From contig CM073887.1 of NCBI GenBank assembly GCA_037176705.1, positions 87,988,348 through 88,052,347 on the forward strand: 64,000 nt of DNA, written 5' to 3'. A program made the position numbers and the translations under genes. The notes under the pieces are model-generated. The model searched no databases. It had not been told where the DNA came from and saw only the letters and a list, made by a program, of their open reading frames with translations. This DNA is from Molossus alvarezi. Lineage: Eukaryota > Chordata > Mammalia > Chiroptera > Molossidae. Below are positions 45,399 through 56,689 of the stretch, one piece after another; position 1 is the first letter of the stretch; every line of letters starts with the position of its first letter.

Positions 45399-45626
45399 CT
45401 ATGAAAAAAAAAAGGGAGGGACAGAGAGAGATCAAAACGAGAATACAAAAATCTTTTCAATTTATTATAAAGAAAAATTTGTAATTCAGAGATTTCACAG
45501 CAGTCATCACAGCCATGAAGCAACATTAAAAACATGTAGAACATCATAAATTAAGTAATCTGACATGCTCAATCTGAGTGAAGACTATATGATATTCTCT
45601 TATCTTCAAAAATATTAACTATTCTA

Positions 45627-45880
45627 GCCCTGGCCAGTTTGGCTCAGCGGTTAGAGCGTCGGCCTGCGGTCTGGAGAGACCTGGGTTCGGTTCCCGCTAA
45701 GGGCACATACTTCGGTTGCAGTTTGTCCCCGGCCCTGGTTGGTCGTGCGGGTGGCAGCCACTCGATGTGTCCCTTCACGTCGATGTTTCTCTCTCTCTCT
45801 CCCTTCCTCACTCTCCCTCCCACTCTATCTGTACAAAAACTGGAAAAATGTCCTCGGGTGAGGTTAAAAAAAATATATAT
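45627..45880 (+). mobile_element. Ves type A SINE, young
   Basis: Near-consensus copy; duplication ATATTAACTATTCTA on both sides. Lies in intron 4, about 55 bp from the exon 4 donor. Confidence 0.94.
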
Positions 45881-45934
45881 ATATATTAACTATTCTAAAT
45901 GGGTTCATTAAGGAAAAATCAGAAAATCCCTTAC

Positions 45935-46035
45935 CGGATCTGATGAATTTTTAAGGTGGATCCTTTGTAGCTCATTGCTACTGAGCCAAACATCATCTCT
46001 CCAAGCATATTTGCATCAGAAGAGCACCGAGAACC
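45935..46035 (-). CDS. FNIP1: FNIP1 exon 4
   Basis: Thirty-three codons plus two bases (about residues 119-151), reading [20 protein letters not shown] then [13 protein letters not shown]. The acceptor is TTTAG and the donor GTAAGG. The split CG joins T of exon 5 to give Arg152. The [16 protein letters not shown] block is among the most conserved parts of the FNIP N-terminal domain. A full-length Ves SINE lies only about 55 bp downstream of the donor in the transcript direction. Confidence 0.95.
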
Positions 46036-46089
46036 CTAAACAATAATCATAACATGAATATGAATATGGGATTTAAAACCTTATGACTA

Positions 46090-46348
46090 TTTCAAATATT
46101 AATTTTTATTAAAAATTCCTTTGTAGTTCCACATAATGATTTTAAAAATGGATTCTATACTGTTCTGCGGGTTTATTTTCTTCATTTCACAATGTGTTAT
46201 ATATAGATCTAACCATATTGTTATACATGGATTTCTTTTAAGAGCTGCATAGCATACTACTGCATGAAAATACCAGTTTATCAAGCCAGCTCCCTTTAAT
46301 GATGGGTACTTGGATCATGTCCAGGTTTTTGCTATTACAAATAATGCG
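46090..46348 (-). mobile_element. Old L1 fragment, antisense to window
   Basis: AGAGCTGCATAGCATACTAC and CAGGTTTTTGCTATTACAAA are antisense L1 ORF2/3' text. Confidence 0.6.
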
Positions 46349-46455
46349 TGTCTCTCACATTGATGTTTCTCCCTCTCCCTTTCCCTCCCTCTCACTCTAT
46401 CTGAAAAAGAAAATAATCAATGGAAAAAAATATATCCTCAGGTGAGAATTTTTTT
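46349..46455 (+). mobile_element. Ves type A SINE, 3' part only
   Basis: Body and tail only (from GTGTCTCTCACATTGATG to TCCTCAGGTGAGAA); a 5'-truncated copy. Confidence 0.8.
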
Positions 46456-46754
46456 TTAAATTTTTTTAGAAACAGAGTAGAATAATTTTTTAAATCAAGT
46501 AGTTTGATTTCTTTTTTTTTTTTTAAAGATCAATGCCAATCTTACTGTCAACCTAAATTGCTTCTGGCTAATGACAAAAATGAGAGCCTTTTTTTTTTGC
46601 TCATTTTTGCTAGAATATGTCTAAGTCCATTCTCATCTTGACTAAAGCTATGCTTATATAAAGCAAGAATTTAAATATCAAGGCATTTATAAATGTTTGC
46701 TGTAAATTTTAAAAATCCATAGAAAGAAAAAGACAATTAAAATAAATTGGTATT

Positions 46755-46980
46755 GCCTGGCTGGTGTGGCTCAGTGGACTGAACATCATCCCATGTACTG
46801 AGAGATCCTGGTTTGATTCCTGGTGAGGGCATATGCTTGGATTGCGGGCTCGATCCCCAGTAGGGGTGGGCAGGAGGCAGCCCATCAGTGTTTCTCTCTC
46901 TAACATCAATGTTTCTATCTCTCTCTCTTCCTTCTCTCTCTAAAAAAAATCAATAAAAACATATTAAAAAAATAATAAAT
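46755..46980 (+). mobile_element. Ves type B SINE, shares target with the next SINE
   Basis: Complete copy. Preceded by AAATTGGTATTG and followed, after an AAAT-repeat tail, by AAACTGGTGTTT, where the next SINE starts. Confidence 0.88.
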
Positions 46981-46998
46981 AAATAAATAAACTGGTGT

Positions 46999-47165
46999 TT
47001 CCCTGAGGGTAGCTCAATTAGTTAGAGCACCGTCCCAATAACCAAGGTTGTCGGTTTGATCCCCAGTCAGGGCACATACAGGAAGCAACCAATGAATGCA
47101 TAAATAAGTGGAACAACAAACTGATGTTTTGCTTTCTCTTTCTCAAATAAATAAATTAAATTAGT
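46999..47165 (+). mobile_element. Older tRNA-derived bat SINE (third variant)
   Basis: Head AGGGTAGCTCAATTAGTTAG and diagnostic CAACCAATGAATGCATAAAT. Third copy of the target, AAATTAGTGTTT, follows it. Confidence 0.78.
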
Positions 47166-47169
47166 GTTT

Positions 47170-48519
47170 ACAATTTTATGAGACCATATAGTTTGCTATT
47201 GAAGGTTCTCTTTACCAAATAGTTATCATGAATATCACTGGCATGTTATATATATTTAATGTGTCTTAATCTATAATAAAGGTCATAATTAAGTAAGTGC
47301 TATTATCTTTAATGCTTTATTTTTTTAAAGGCCCTTATCTGAAAGGTCAATTCTTTGCAAGTACTCACTGCTAAAAGCTAATCTATAATAATATGTGCAA
47401 ATCACAGATAATATCTGAGTTACCTGAAATCAGATTTTATCAAGTGTAGTGAACTATATGCTACAACAATTCAATGCCTTCTTGCCAAAAAAAGTAGATT
47501 TCCAGGACCATACTGAACCTATTAGAATATCTGCATGCACAACCTGTGAATCTGTACCTTAAAAAAGAAAATCTCTAGGGATTTTGATTCAAAAAGAGTT
47601 TACAAACAGTCACTGCTTCAGTGTTTCTAAAATCTGAATCCATTTGCTAATACTCATTTTTAACTGTATAATATCAGAAAGGCAAATCTGCACAATTGGT
47701 CAAATTAGAAAATGTCCAAATTGGCATACATATGATGATGTATTTTATAGCACAGCACTACTAGGAACTTATCACGCTGAAAGTAAAGAAGAAATGGAGG
47801 AGGGTAGGAGGAACTACGTAGTACCTCCTAATATCTGCATTTTAATAACTTGAGTTCTTTCACATATTAATGTCACACTGATTTGGTATAAGAGCCAATT
47901 TCCATCCAAACACAATTACCTAATTACAAATAATTAAAAAGCCCAGGATTCCATTTTGGTATCACTAAATATAAAATACTTGTGATTCATTCATGCAAGC
48001 AAGCTTGGATGACATAAATTCACATTTGCTTAGTATGATATCAAATACTGATCATATATAAAATATAGCAAGTTTATAGAGAAGTTCCTTTGTAGTTACT
48101 TATTTAATTCTATATTTTAAGTCACATTACTTTTTTAAAATAAAAATGCACATTTCTAATTGTGTTTACTTCCAATCATACTTTAATTTCATACCATAGC
48201 TGAACTGTAAAATTATTTTATATTGATCTTCGTATTTCAATAATTAAAGTATCTCAAATAAGAAATTATTCTGGTAGCCCAAAAAGCTGAAGTGGGAAAT
48301 AAAAAGTGAAGAAAATACCCTTGCTATCTATGCCCATAGTTCTCTGTACTTGCTCTATGCTAAGATTTATCAAAGTATATAAACTTATTTAATTATATGC
48401 CTCCCCAGCTACAATGTAAGCTTCAGGGTATAAACTAGTCCACATTATATCCCCAGTCCCTAGATTAGTACACAGTATATTAGAGATACTCAAAAATATT
48501 TATGAATGAATGCTCTTAC
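47170..48519. other. FNIP1: Intron 3 stretch with one old L2/MIR-type end
   Basis: Near 48400-48510 the text (ACAATGTAAGCTTCAGGGTA; CTCAAAAATATTTATGAATG) resembles an L2-type 3' end. The rest of this 1.3 kb is unclassified. Confidence 0.5.
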
Positions 48520-48654
48520 CTGGTACTTAGGACACTGTTCTTTAACATCAGAAGATGAAGTAATAGAACTATCTAAAGAGGAAGAACTGTCTCCTCCAGG
48601 TTTCAGTTGGCAGCATTTCCCAAAGACTTTAACTTGAGCATCACTACAGAGTTT
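48520..48654 (-). CDS. FNIP1: FNIP1 exon 3
   Basis: A phase 0 to phase 0 exon of 45 codons (about residues 74-118), starting [15 protein letters not shown] and ending CPKYQ. The acceptor is CTATTTCAG and the donor GTAAGA. It contains a serine-rich stretch between the conserved [14 protein letters not shown] block and the end of the exon. It continues the N-terminal FNIP domain. Intron 2 to its right is 13 kb long and heavily filled with repeats. Confidence 0.95.
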
Positions 48655-48985
48655 CTGAAATAGAGATAAGTATCCCCACTCATATTTTAACTGATTTTTA
48701 ACCATACACAAATTATAGCATAAAAACCTTTGAAAAACCAAGGATGAAATAACTCAAAATACGAAACCCTAATGTAATGACTACTTGCATTTTACCATAT
48801 TCTCTCAAATACTGTTTACTATTCTTCATCTCATTAACTATAATTATTTGTGGAATTTGTATTGTATTTTATAAAATCATGGAATTTTCTACATTTATTA
48901 AATGTAGAATTTATTAAATTACAGATTTTTTCTATATTACTATGTACTATATAATGTTCATTATTAGTAACTTAACAAATATACT
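48655..48985. other. FNIP1: Intron 2 stretch, nothing recognised
   Basis: About 330 bp, A+T-rich, no named repeat. Confidence 0.5.
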
Positions 48986-48989
48986 GCAG

Positions 48990-49210
48990 CAGTTTTCAAA
49001 TTATTTGGTCTCAAAACCCCTTTATTCCCTTAAAAATTATTGAGGACCACCATGGTCTTTTGGTTACGTGAGTTGTATCTACCAATATTTTCCCATATTA
49101 GAAATTAAAACTGAAAAATTTAAAAATACTTGTTATATCAAACATAACACACTCACTACAAGTGAACATAAGTAATTATTTAATGGAAAACATATTTCTG
49201 GGGAGAGAGG
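48990..49210 (+). mobile_element. hAT-Charlie-type relic
   Basis: GGTCTCAAAACCCCTTTATT, AATTATTGAGGACCACCATG and ATATTAGAAATTAAAACTGA follow a common old mammalian hAT repeat. Name not certain. Confidence 0.65.
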
Positions 49211-49290
49211 CAGGGGTGAAAGGAAACATGTAAATGAGGGTTTTATACTTCCCTACGTTTTGAAATTAAAATGTATTGAATAATTAAATT

Positions 49291-49507
49291 AAAAAAATTT
49301 TTTTTCCCCTTTATTGATTTTAGAGAGAAAGGACGTGAGAGGAAGAGAGAGACAGAAACATCGATGAGAGAGAACATCGATTGGCTGCCTCCTGCATGCC
49401 CCGCACTGGCGATTGAGCCAACAACCTGAGCACGTGTTCTGACTGGGAGTCAAATAGGCGACCTCTTGGTGCATGTGTCAACGTTCAACCACTGAGCCAC
49501 ACCGGCC
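49291..49507 (-). mobile_element. Ves type B SINE, sense to FNIP1
   Basis: Complete copy; identical 13-bp duplication GAATAATTAAATT. Confidence 0.93.
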
Positions 49508-49520
49508 GAATAATTAAATT

Positions 49521-49885
49521 TTTAATAAGCTCTAACCTTAGGATCAGAAGGTTGCACAGTCTAGTATGGAAGAAGAACCCATTTCTATTTCTTTTTCTTT
49601 TCTCCTCTCCCTCCCCAACAGGTTCTTGAGTTTTCACTGCTCACAACTTCCAATGTTGCAATCCACCAAGGTCTGCAATACCTCTAAAAGCATTCCAGTG
49701 CTTTATCACAGTTACCAGTATGTCACTCTTCCATAAAACAGACCTCAGAGAGGTTTTCAGAAGTAATCTAACATCATAATTTTTGGAAGACCAAAGGCAC
49801 TGTAAAGGAGAGCATCTGGTAATTCCAAATCTACTCTAACCAAAAATGTAAAGAAAAAGGATGGTAAAGTAAAAACATGGGCTTT
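49521..49885. other. FNIP1: Intron 2 stretch, nothing recognised
   Basis: About 365 bp without a named repeat. Confidence 0.5.
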
Positions 49886-49900
49886 AAAACTAAATAGACT

Positions 49901-50157
49901 GCCCTAGCCGGTTTGGCTCAGCGGTTAGAGCATTGGCCTGAGGTCGAGAGAGACCCAGGTTCGGTTCCCACTAAGGGCGCATACCTTGGTTGCAGTTTGT
50001 CCCCGGCCCTGGTTGGTCGTGTGGGTGGCAGCCACTGGATGTGTCCCTTTCACGTCGATGTTTCTCTCTCTCTCTCCCTCTCCCTCTCCCTCTCTCTCCC
50101 TCCCACTCTATCTGAACAAAAAATGGAGAAATGTCCTCGTGAGGATTAAAAAAAACA
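49901..50157 (+). mobile_element. Ves type A SINE, young
   Basis: Duplication ACTAAATAGACTG on both sides. The tail is shortened to TCCTCGTGAGGA. Confidence 0.93.
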
Positions 50158-50164
50158 AACACTA

Positions 50165-50500
50165 AATAGACTGATGTTAAAACCTGGCTCCTTGGGCAAT
50201 GGCTCCTTGGGCAAGTTACTTGACCTTTAATGAGTAAGTTATTTGTAACAATTTAAGGACTATCTATGTGTGTGTGTATCTCATCATATACATAAAGAAC
50301 CACATATAAAGTTCCCTGTACACTGTCTAGAACTGGCATATGCTTACTGAAATGTAGCTATAAACATTATTAGAAAAAAGTTAATGTTGGGGCTAACATA
50401 ACTGAATGCCTACTCTGGAGTCAGGAACTTCACTAGATATTTTCATTTATAGTAGTTCATTTAAATACTCACTAAAAATATCGGTATTTTCAGCATTGAT
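50165..50500 (+). mobile_element. MIR SINE fragments
   Basis: CTTGGGCAAGTTACTTGACC near 50206 (MIR 5' half, with a local duplication of GGCTCCTTGGGCAA) and GAATGCCTACTCTGGAGTCA near 50403. Confidence 0.6.
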
Positions 50501-50559
50501 ATTCTCGGCCACAATTTAATAACTTTACTACTTATTGATAACCAAAAAAATGCTAGACC

Positions 50560-50815
50560 TTGCTCTGGCTGGTGTGGCTCAGTGGTCAGAGAGTCAGCCT
50601 ATGCACCAAAAGGTCTCAAGTTTGGTTCCTGGTCAAGGGCATGTACCTGAGCTGCAGGTTTAATCCCTGCCATTGATCGGGGTGCGCGGAGGAGGCAATC
50701 AATCAATATGTCTTTCTTATATCAGTGTTCCTCTTTCTCTCTCCCCCTGCCTCCCTCCCTTCCACTCTCTAAAAATGAATGAAAAAAAAAAAATCCTTGT
50801 GTGAGGATTGACAAC
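50560..50815 (+). mobile_element. Ves type A SINE, source of a nearby duplicate
   Basis: Complete copy; duplication AAAATGCTAGACCT / AAAATGCTATACCT. Bases 50573-50868 recur at 51959-52254 with two mismatches. Confidence 0.93.
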
Positions 50816-50864
50816 AAAATGCTATACCTTTAAGTATATTTTCTATAATACTCAGTACAGTAGA

Positions 50865-50995
50865 TATTACAATACTGATGAGAAACCTGAAGTCCAGAGA
50901 GGTTAAGCCACTTCACCAAGGTTATAAAAGGTAGTAAGTCTGTAATAGACTTAGAGTCAAAATCCAGTTGGACTGACAGATCCACTATTGCAAAC
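50865..50995 (+). mobile_element. MIR SINE 3' half
   Basis: GATGAGAAACCTGAAGTCCA, GAGAGGTTAAGCCACTTCAC and AGTCAAAATCCAGTTGGACT match the MIR 3' half. Confidence 0.8.
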
Positions 50996-51029
50996 TACCA
51001 TTTTATCTGTTAACAAAAGCATTTGAGTA

Positions 51030-51550
51030 CTATGTGTACCAAGCACTAAGGAACAGAAACGAATAAAACAGACCCAGTCCTTTTCCTCATAGATATAACA
51101 ATCTAATTGGTAAGAGAGACAATTAACATTATATATATATATATATATATATATAATGAAATATATATTTCAGATGTTTTTAAAAAGTAATAATAATGTT
51201 ACCAACTGAGCTAACTAATAGGTACTTATTATCTGGTCACATACTATTTATTCTGTTTTACATATATTTTACTCTTTTATTCCTCACAACTCATTTATAA
51301 AGTAGATACTATTATTATTTCCATTTCACAAATAAGAGGTCAAAGAACAATGTTAAATGAATTACCCAAGAGAGGACTTAACTGAGTCAAAGGAGATCAA
51401 GGAAGGTCTCCTTGATTATTTAAACTGGGACTACAAAGTAGGCATAGGAGCTAAGGTGAAAGAGAAAGGGGAGGGCTTGAAAGACATTCCAGACTGAAGG
51501 AACTATGAATTATGTATGCACATAATACTGAAACAAGAAGCAACCTGCCA
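51030..51550 (+). mobile_element. Ancient dispersed repeat with embedded MIR
   Basis: GAATAAAACAGACCCAGTCC, then GGAAGGTCTCCTTGATTATT and AAAGACATTCCAGACTGAAG follow an old mammalian dispersed repeat I cannot name. Text at 51215-51375 (ATTCCTCACAACTCATTTAT; TTCACAAATAAGAGGTCAAA) is MIR. Confidence 0.45.
51130..51155. repeat. (TA)n microsatellite
   Basis: Thirteen TA units, perfect. Likely length-variable. Confidence 0.95.
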
Positions 51551-51604
51551 CAGGGAGAAAAGAAACAAACATACATACATCAGTTCCAGGAATGAAGCAT
51601 AAAA

Positions 51605-51662
51605 CGCATGCACAGCGCACACACGCACGCGCGCGCACACACACACACACATACACACACAC
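51605..51662 (+). repeat. (CA)n / (CG)n dinucleotide tract
   Basis: CACACGCACGCGCGCGCACA followed by CA units. The alternating purine-pyrimidine run, with a CGCGCG core, could adopt Z-DNA. Confidence 0.92.
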
Positions 51663-51958
51663 CTTTCTTCCACCAATTTCTCAGCTGTCTAATGTCTTTT
51701 CTCTCTCCCATTTTGATGTCATGGATTTTTTTTGAAACCAAACAACTTTAGTGGAAGAAGGTCTAGAGAATGGATAGGGGCAGTCAGCAAACCTCAGGTA
51801 AACATAGCCTTCTATGAGCACAATTGTAGGGCAAAAGGGGTTTCAATTTCTTTTCTTACTTTTTAACTTTTATTTCTAATGAAAATTATACAATACTTTG
51901 TTTATAACCCACAAAAACTAACAACACCTATTAAAACATAAGAAATAAGTTATGGACA

Positions 51959-52283
51959 TGTGGCTCAGTGGTCAGAGAGTCAGCCTATGCACCAAAAGGT
52001 CTCAGGTTTGGTTCCTGGTCAAGGGCATGTACCTGAGCTGCAGGTTTAATCCCTGCCATTGATCGGGGTGCGTGGAGGAGGCAATCAATCAATATGTCTT
52101 TCTTATATCAGTGTTCCTCTTTCTCTCTCCCCCTGCCTCCCTCCCTTCCACTCTCTAAAAATGAATGAAAAAAAAAAAATCCTTGTGTGAGGATTGACAA
52201 CAAAATGCTATACCTTTAAGTATATTTTCTATAATACTCAGTACAGTAGATATTTTGTTTTAAAAAAACAAAACAAAACAAAA
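51959..52283 (+). mobile_element. Duplicate of Ves SINE plus 3' flank, with A-rich tail
   Basis: Bases 51959-52254 repeat 50573-50868 (same 296-bp length, two mismatches), including the downstream target duplication and about 40 bp of native flank. It lacks the first 13 bases of the SINE and ends in TTTTAAAAAAACAAAACAAA. Confidence 0.9.
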
Positions 52284-52550
52284 ATGGCTTTTTACAAATG
52301 GGTTATCATTTTTATTACTTTCCTATATTTCCAAAAAATCACAAACCAGTTGCAAGTTCAATTCAATATTGTTTTTTCTGAACCAAATGATTAAGTTCCT
52401 ACCTGACACAACTCTGAATACTTTAATGTGTATATCCTACAAACAAGGATATTCCCCTATATAACCACAACACAACCAAAAACTCAGAAAATTGTCACTG
52501 ATACACTCTAACCATCTAATCCTCAGACTCTATTAAAATTTGGCCATCTA

Positions 52551-52805
52551 GCCCTGGCCGGTTTGGCTCAGCGGTTAGAGCGTCGGCCTGCGGTCCGGAG
52601 GGACCCGGGTTCGGTTCCCGCTAAGGGCATGTACTTCGGTTGCAGTTTGTCCCCGGCCCTGGTTGGTCGTGCGGGTGGCAGCCACTCGATGTGTCCCTTC
52701 ATATCGATGTTTCTCTCTCTCTCTCTCCCTTCCTCTCTCTCCCTCCCACTCTATCTGTACAAAAAATGGAAAAATATCCTCGGGTGAGGATAAAAAAAAA
52801 AAAAA
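52551..52805 (+). mobile_element. Ves type A SINE, young
   Basis: Near-consensus; identical 16-bp duplication AAAATTTGGCCATCTA (52535-52550, 52806-52821). Confidence 0.95.
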
Positions 52806-52879
52806 AAAATTTGGCCATCTATCTAAATAATGTCCTAAACAAAGCAAAAAGATCTAGCTCACAATCCTGCATTGCATTT

Positions 52880-53463
52880 ATTTATTTTATCTCTTTTAGC
52901 TTCCTTCAGTGTGAAAAAGTTTCTCAGTCTCTCTTCAACTTTCATGATCTTGACACTTTTGTAGATAATAAGGCAGTTATTTTGTAGACTGAATTTTTTT
53001 GATTCCATATAAGATTCAGGCTATATCTGGGATGTAATATCACAGAAGTAACAGTTCTTCTCACTGAATCTTATCATGTAGCATATGATTTTGATTTGTT
53101 CAAGTGATGATATTCTTGATACTGATGATCATATAATTAAGGTGGTGCCTACCAAGCATCTTCACTGTAAAGAAACTACTTTCTCCTTTATATGGTCATG
53201 AGGATTATGAAACTGTATGTTGTTTATATTTATATGCTACAAATATGCTATTTCTCATCAAACTTCCAATTTATTCATTTATATCACTTATGGTTTCCTA
53301 TTTTAATCATCGAGTTGTAATCTGCTACTACAATTGTTTGGTTTTATGCTGAAGTTTTCCTGATTTGACTCCTTCAATTGAGAGCCCCTTCAAGCTGACC
53401 TCTACATCCTTTTGACCTATTTCCATCATTCTTTAAACTTTTAACACAAGAAGTTCCAGGTTT
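52880..53463 (+). mobile_element. Old L1 (L1M-type) 3' UTR-like relic
   Basis: CATGATCTTGACACTTTTGT, TAATTAAGGTGGTGCCTACC, TTCACTGTAAAGAAACTACT and ACACAAGAAGTTCCAGG follow an old L1M-type 3' region. Assignment is by memory. Confidence 0.5.
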
Positions 53464-53531
53464 AGTGCTTACAGCTCTTTTTGAATTTGTCTAGTAGGTC
53501 TTATGGTTTTCACTGGAAGGCCCTAAAAAAA
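53464..53531 (+). mobile_element. 68-bp A-tailed insert of unknown source
   Basis: Flanked by identical AAGTTCCAGGTTT (53451-53463, 53532-53544) and ending in nine A: the form of a tiny retroposed RNA. I do not recognise the source. Confidence 0.55.
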
Positions 53532-53544
53532 AAGTTCCAGGTTT

Positions 53545-54078
53545 GCCCTGCCAATTTGGCTCAGCGGTTAGAGAATCAGCCCAAGGACTGAGGACTGAAG
53601 GACCTTTGGTTGGATTCCTGGTCAAGGGCACATACCTGGGTTGCAGGTTCGATCCCCAGCCCCCATTGGGGGTCGTGTGGGAGGCAGCCAATCGATATGT
53701 CTCTCTCACATCGATGTTTCTCTATCTCTCTCTCCCGCCCCCTTCCTTCCACTCTATGTTTAAAAAAAAAAAAAAACCCCTGGCCGGTTTGGCTCAGTGG
53801 TTAGAGTGTGGGCCTGCGGTCCAGAGAGACCTGGGTTTGGCTCCCGCTAGAGGCATGTGCCTCAGTTGCGGTTTGTCCCCGGCCCTGGTTGAGTCATGCG
53901 GGTGGCAACAGCTCGATGTGTCTCTTTCATGTCGATGTTTCTTTCCTTCTCTTTCTCTCTCCCTCCCCCCCCACCTCCCACTTTATCTGAACAAAAAAAT
54001 GTAAAAACGTCCTCGGGTGAGGATAAAAAAAAAAATCAGTGGAAAAATATCCTCAGGTGATGATTAAACAATCAAAAA
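53545..54078 (+). mobile_element. Ves SINE (outer), split by another
   Basis: Head and body at 53545-53760, then its A-rich tail is split; the remainder (AATCAGTGGAAAAATATCCT, CAGGTGATGATT) resumes at about 54034. Confidence 0.85.
53776..54033 (+). mobile_element. Ves type A SINE nested in a Ves tail
   Basis: Complete copy in the A-rich tail of the outer SINE, same orientation. C-run in the body; tail TCCTCGGGTGAGGA. Confidence 0.9.
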
Positions 54079-54125
54079 AATTAAAAAATCAATAAAGAAA
54101 AATCTTTTTTAAAAAGAGAAAATAG

Positions 54126-54334
54126 CAGCCAGTGTGGCTCAATGGTTGAGCATCGACCCATGCACCAAGAGGTCGTCGGTTCGATTCCTGGTCCGAGCAC
54201 ATGACCAGGTTGTGGGCCCAATCCCCAGCGGGGGGCATGCAGGAGGCGGCCAATTGATGTTCTGTCTAATCGATGTTATTCTCTCTCTCCCACTCCCTTC
54301 CTCTCTCTCAAAAATCAATAAAGAAAAAATAAAT
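54126..54334 (+). mobile_element. Ves type B SINE
   Basis: Identical 15-bp duplication AAAAAGAGAAAATAG at 54111-54125 and 54335-54349. Confidence 0.94.
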
Positions 54335-54349
54335 AAAAAGAGAAAATAG

Positions 54350-56689
54350 AAAACTTTATGACAGTGAATAGAATATATTTTTGCCTTTCCATTTGCTCAA
54401 GTAAGCTTTATTTACTTCAGGAGACTTTCAAAGTTCTAAACATACAGGTTTTGTTAAGTTTATGCATAGATATTTTTTAAATGGCTATTTTAAATGAAGT
54501 CTTAGCTCCCTTCATATCTTTTAACTAGAAGTTATTTATACATATTGATTTATTGATTTCTATGTATTAACTTTTATATAGAGCCAACTATCTAACCAAA
54601 TCCTGTTCTAATCTGATATCACAATTAAGACTCAACTAATAGCACTTGTATAATATTTCAGAGTGAACAAACCCTCACACACATTGTAATTTGTGTTTGA
54701 CTTTCCAAAGTTATATAAATTTTCTGATGGATCTTTATCCTTGTATATAACTAATGAAGGCTGAAACATGAATAATTATGTCTTCACTGGGAACTCATGA
54801 AATAGCAATGAATTATCATTCCAACAAAAACAATGTCCAGAATAAGGATAGTATTATGTGATCAAATCAAACTGGATCCAGTTGGGTACATCAGTGTTCG
54901 AAGAAACAATCTCAATAATTTTTACATTTCAGCTATAAGATAAATAAGGTCTGAGAATCAAATATAAAAAATAAAAATAAAATTTTACAAACAAGAGAAA
55001 TTCCTTTATTAAAAATCATTGAATATATTCAGTTTAATCAGGTTTTACAGTCCAAATGTAATTTTTCACAGACTATAATGGAGTTGAGAAACAGTCTGAA
55101 AAAGCTATACTTTAATTAAATTGTGTTTCAGACAATATTTAGGCATGGAAAGTATGTTAATTTCTAAAACAAAGCATTTATATAATTCACTAGTCATAGA
55201 ATTTAAAATGTAATAAAATACCCAGCTCCCTCATTTACTCCCCAAACCCATTAAATGTACTCTAAATATAAAGTGTTTGCCTTGTTTGGAAATAAATATT
55301 TTGCTTATCCTACAAGCGATGTCATGGTCTTCTTAGAGAATTCCTTGATTCAACCAAGTCAATCAGTATTCAAGATGAAAATATCCCAGATGAAAGGTAT
55401 ATATAAAGTGAATTATGATAATCTATCATCTTTACAAAGAAAACCATCATGAGTCTTATGTAAAGGGACCTCAATAAGTATTTCTACAATGACCATTTCT
55501 TAAAGCTGATGCAGCTTTAAAATAAACAAGTTTCATAAATAGAACTCTGATTCAATTAATTATACTCAAACTAATTCATGAGCCCAAGTATCACTATTTA
55601 ACAAATAAAATTTTTTTCAAACATAATCCTAAAATTCAGAACCAGGCTGATATTAAGTTACCTCAGAAACTAACAGCTGTTTCCAACTTTAAAATGTTAG
55701 TTTCTTTTTGGTAAAGGTAACAAACAGAGTAGAGCAATTTGGTAGAACTAATATTCTAAAGTTTGGCTCTCCATTTATAATTCATGATAGAACTTTTTTC
55801 CAAATTTTAGATATATTATATATGACCAAATTAGTATTCATAATCCTTATTCACTCTTGCAGATTGTTTTAAACTAAGAAAAAGGACATGAGAGGTGATT
55901 TCAACATTTATCATATTTAAATAGAATGTTGCTGTGCAAAGACAAGGCTGACCAATAGCAAACTGCTAATGCCTAACCTATCTCAGCATTACACATGGAC
56001 CCGAAATTTTGTGTAAGCAGTTTAAAATTATAATTTATATCACTCATTCATTACCTATGCAGAGTCCACATGATTTGATGTTCCAAGAGCAGACATACAG
56101 TAAAGATGAAAAAAGTCACTGAAGATCAAATAACTAGCAATTTGGGGAAAAGAATGGGTATTCCAATGTGTTCTATAGTGTTCAAAAGGAGCATATAAAA
56201 TCTTCATAAAAGTATTCACAGGATTTTGAAAATAAACTTTCTAACTGTAATTAAAATTGATCAAAATATGTCCTAAGTACTTAACACATGTAAAGTAGTG
56301 TGCAGTTTTGGAAACAAAGGTGGATAACAGAGGAATTTTTTATTTCATTTCTTTTTCCCCCCAGTCTAAAAACAAATACACAAATATAGCTATAATATAG
56401 AAGTCTATGAAAGACTATTAGCAAAGGATTATGAGAATTCTGATGAAGAAAAGAAATGTGCCTAGAGGAAATCAAAAAGGTTTCATAAAATTCTGATAAG
56501 ATTAACCCTGAAAGAGGATACATCCATCTAGGAAGATGGCACATAGGTTGACGACATATAAAACAAGTGAGACTGGAGGCATTCAAAGCTGTTTGATTTC
56601 TAGTCACTGAGGAGTTGAGAGAAAACTCTAAAAAAGCAAGCTTACAGGAAAATTTCAGGGGGCTGAGAAACGAGTCGTTGGTATGAGAT
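54350..56689. other. FNIP1: Intron 2 stretch, longest without a recognised repeat
   Basis: About 2.3 kb of A+T-rich intron with no young SINE or LINE, no exon and no RNA gene that I can see. Short open frames at 55255 and 56281 carry no family signature. Confidence 0.5.
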
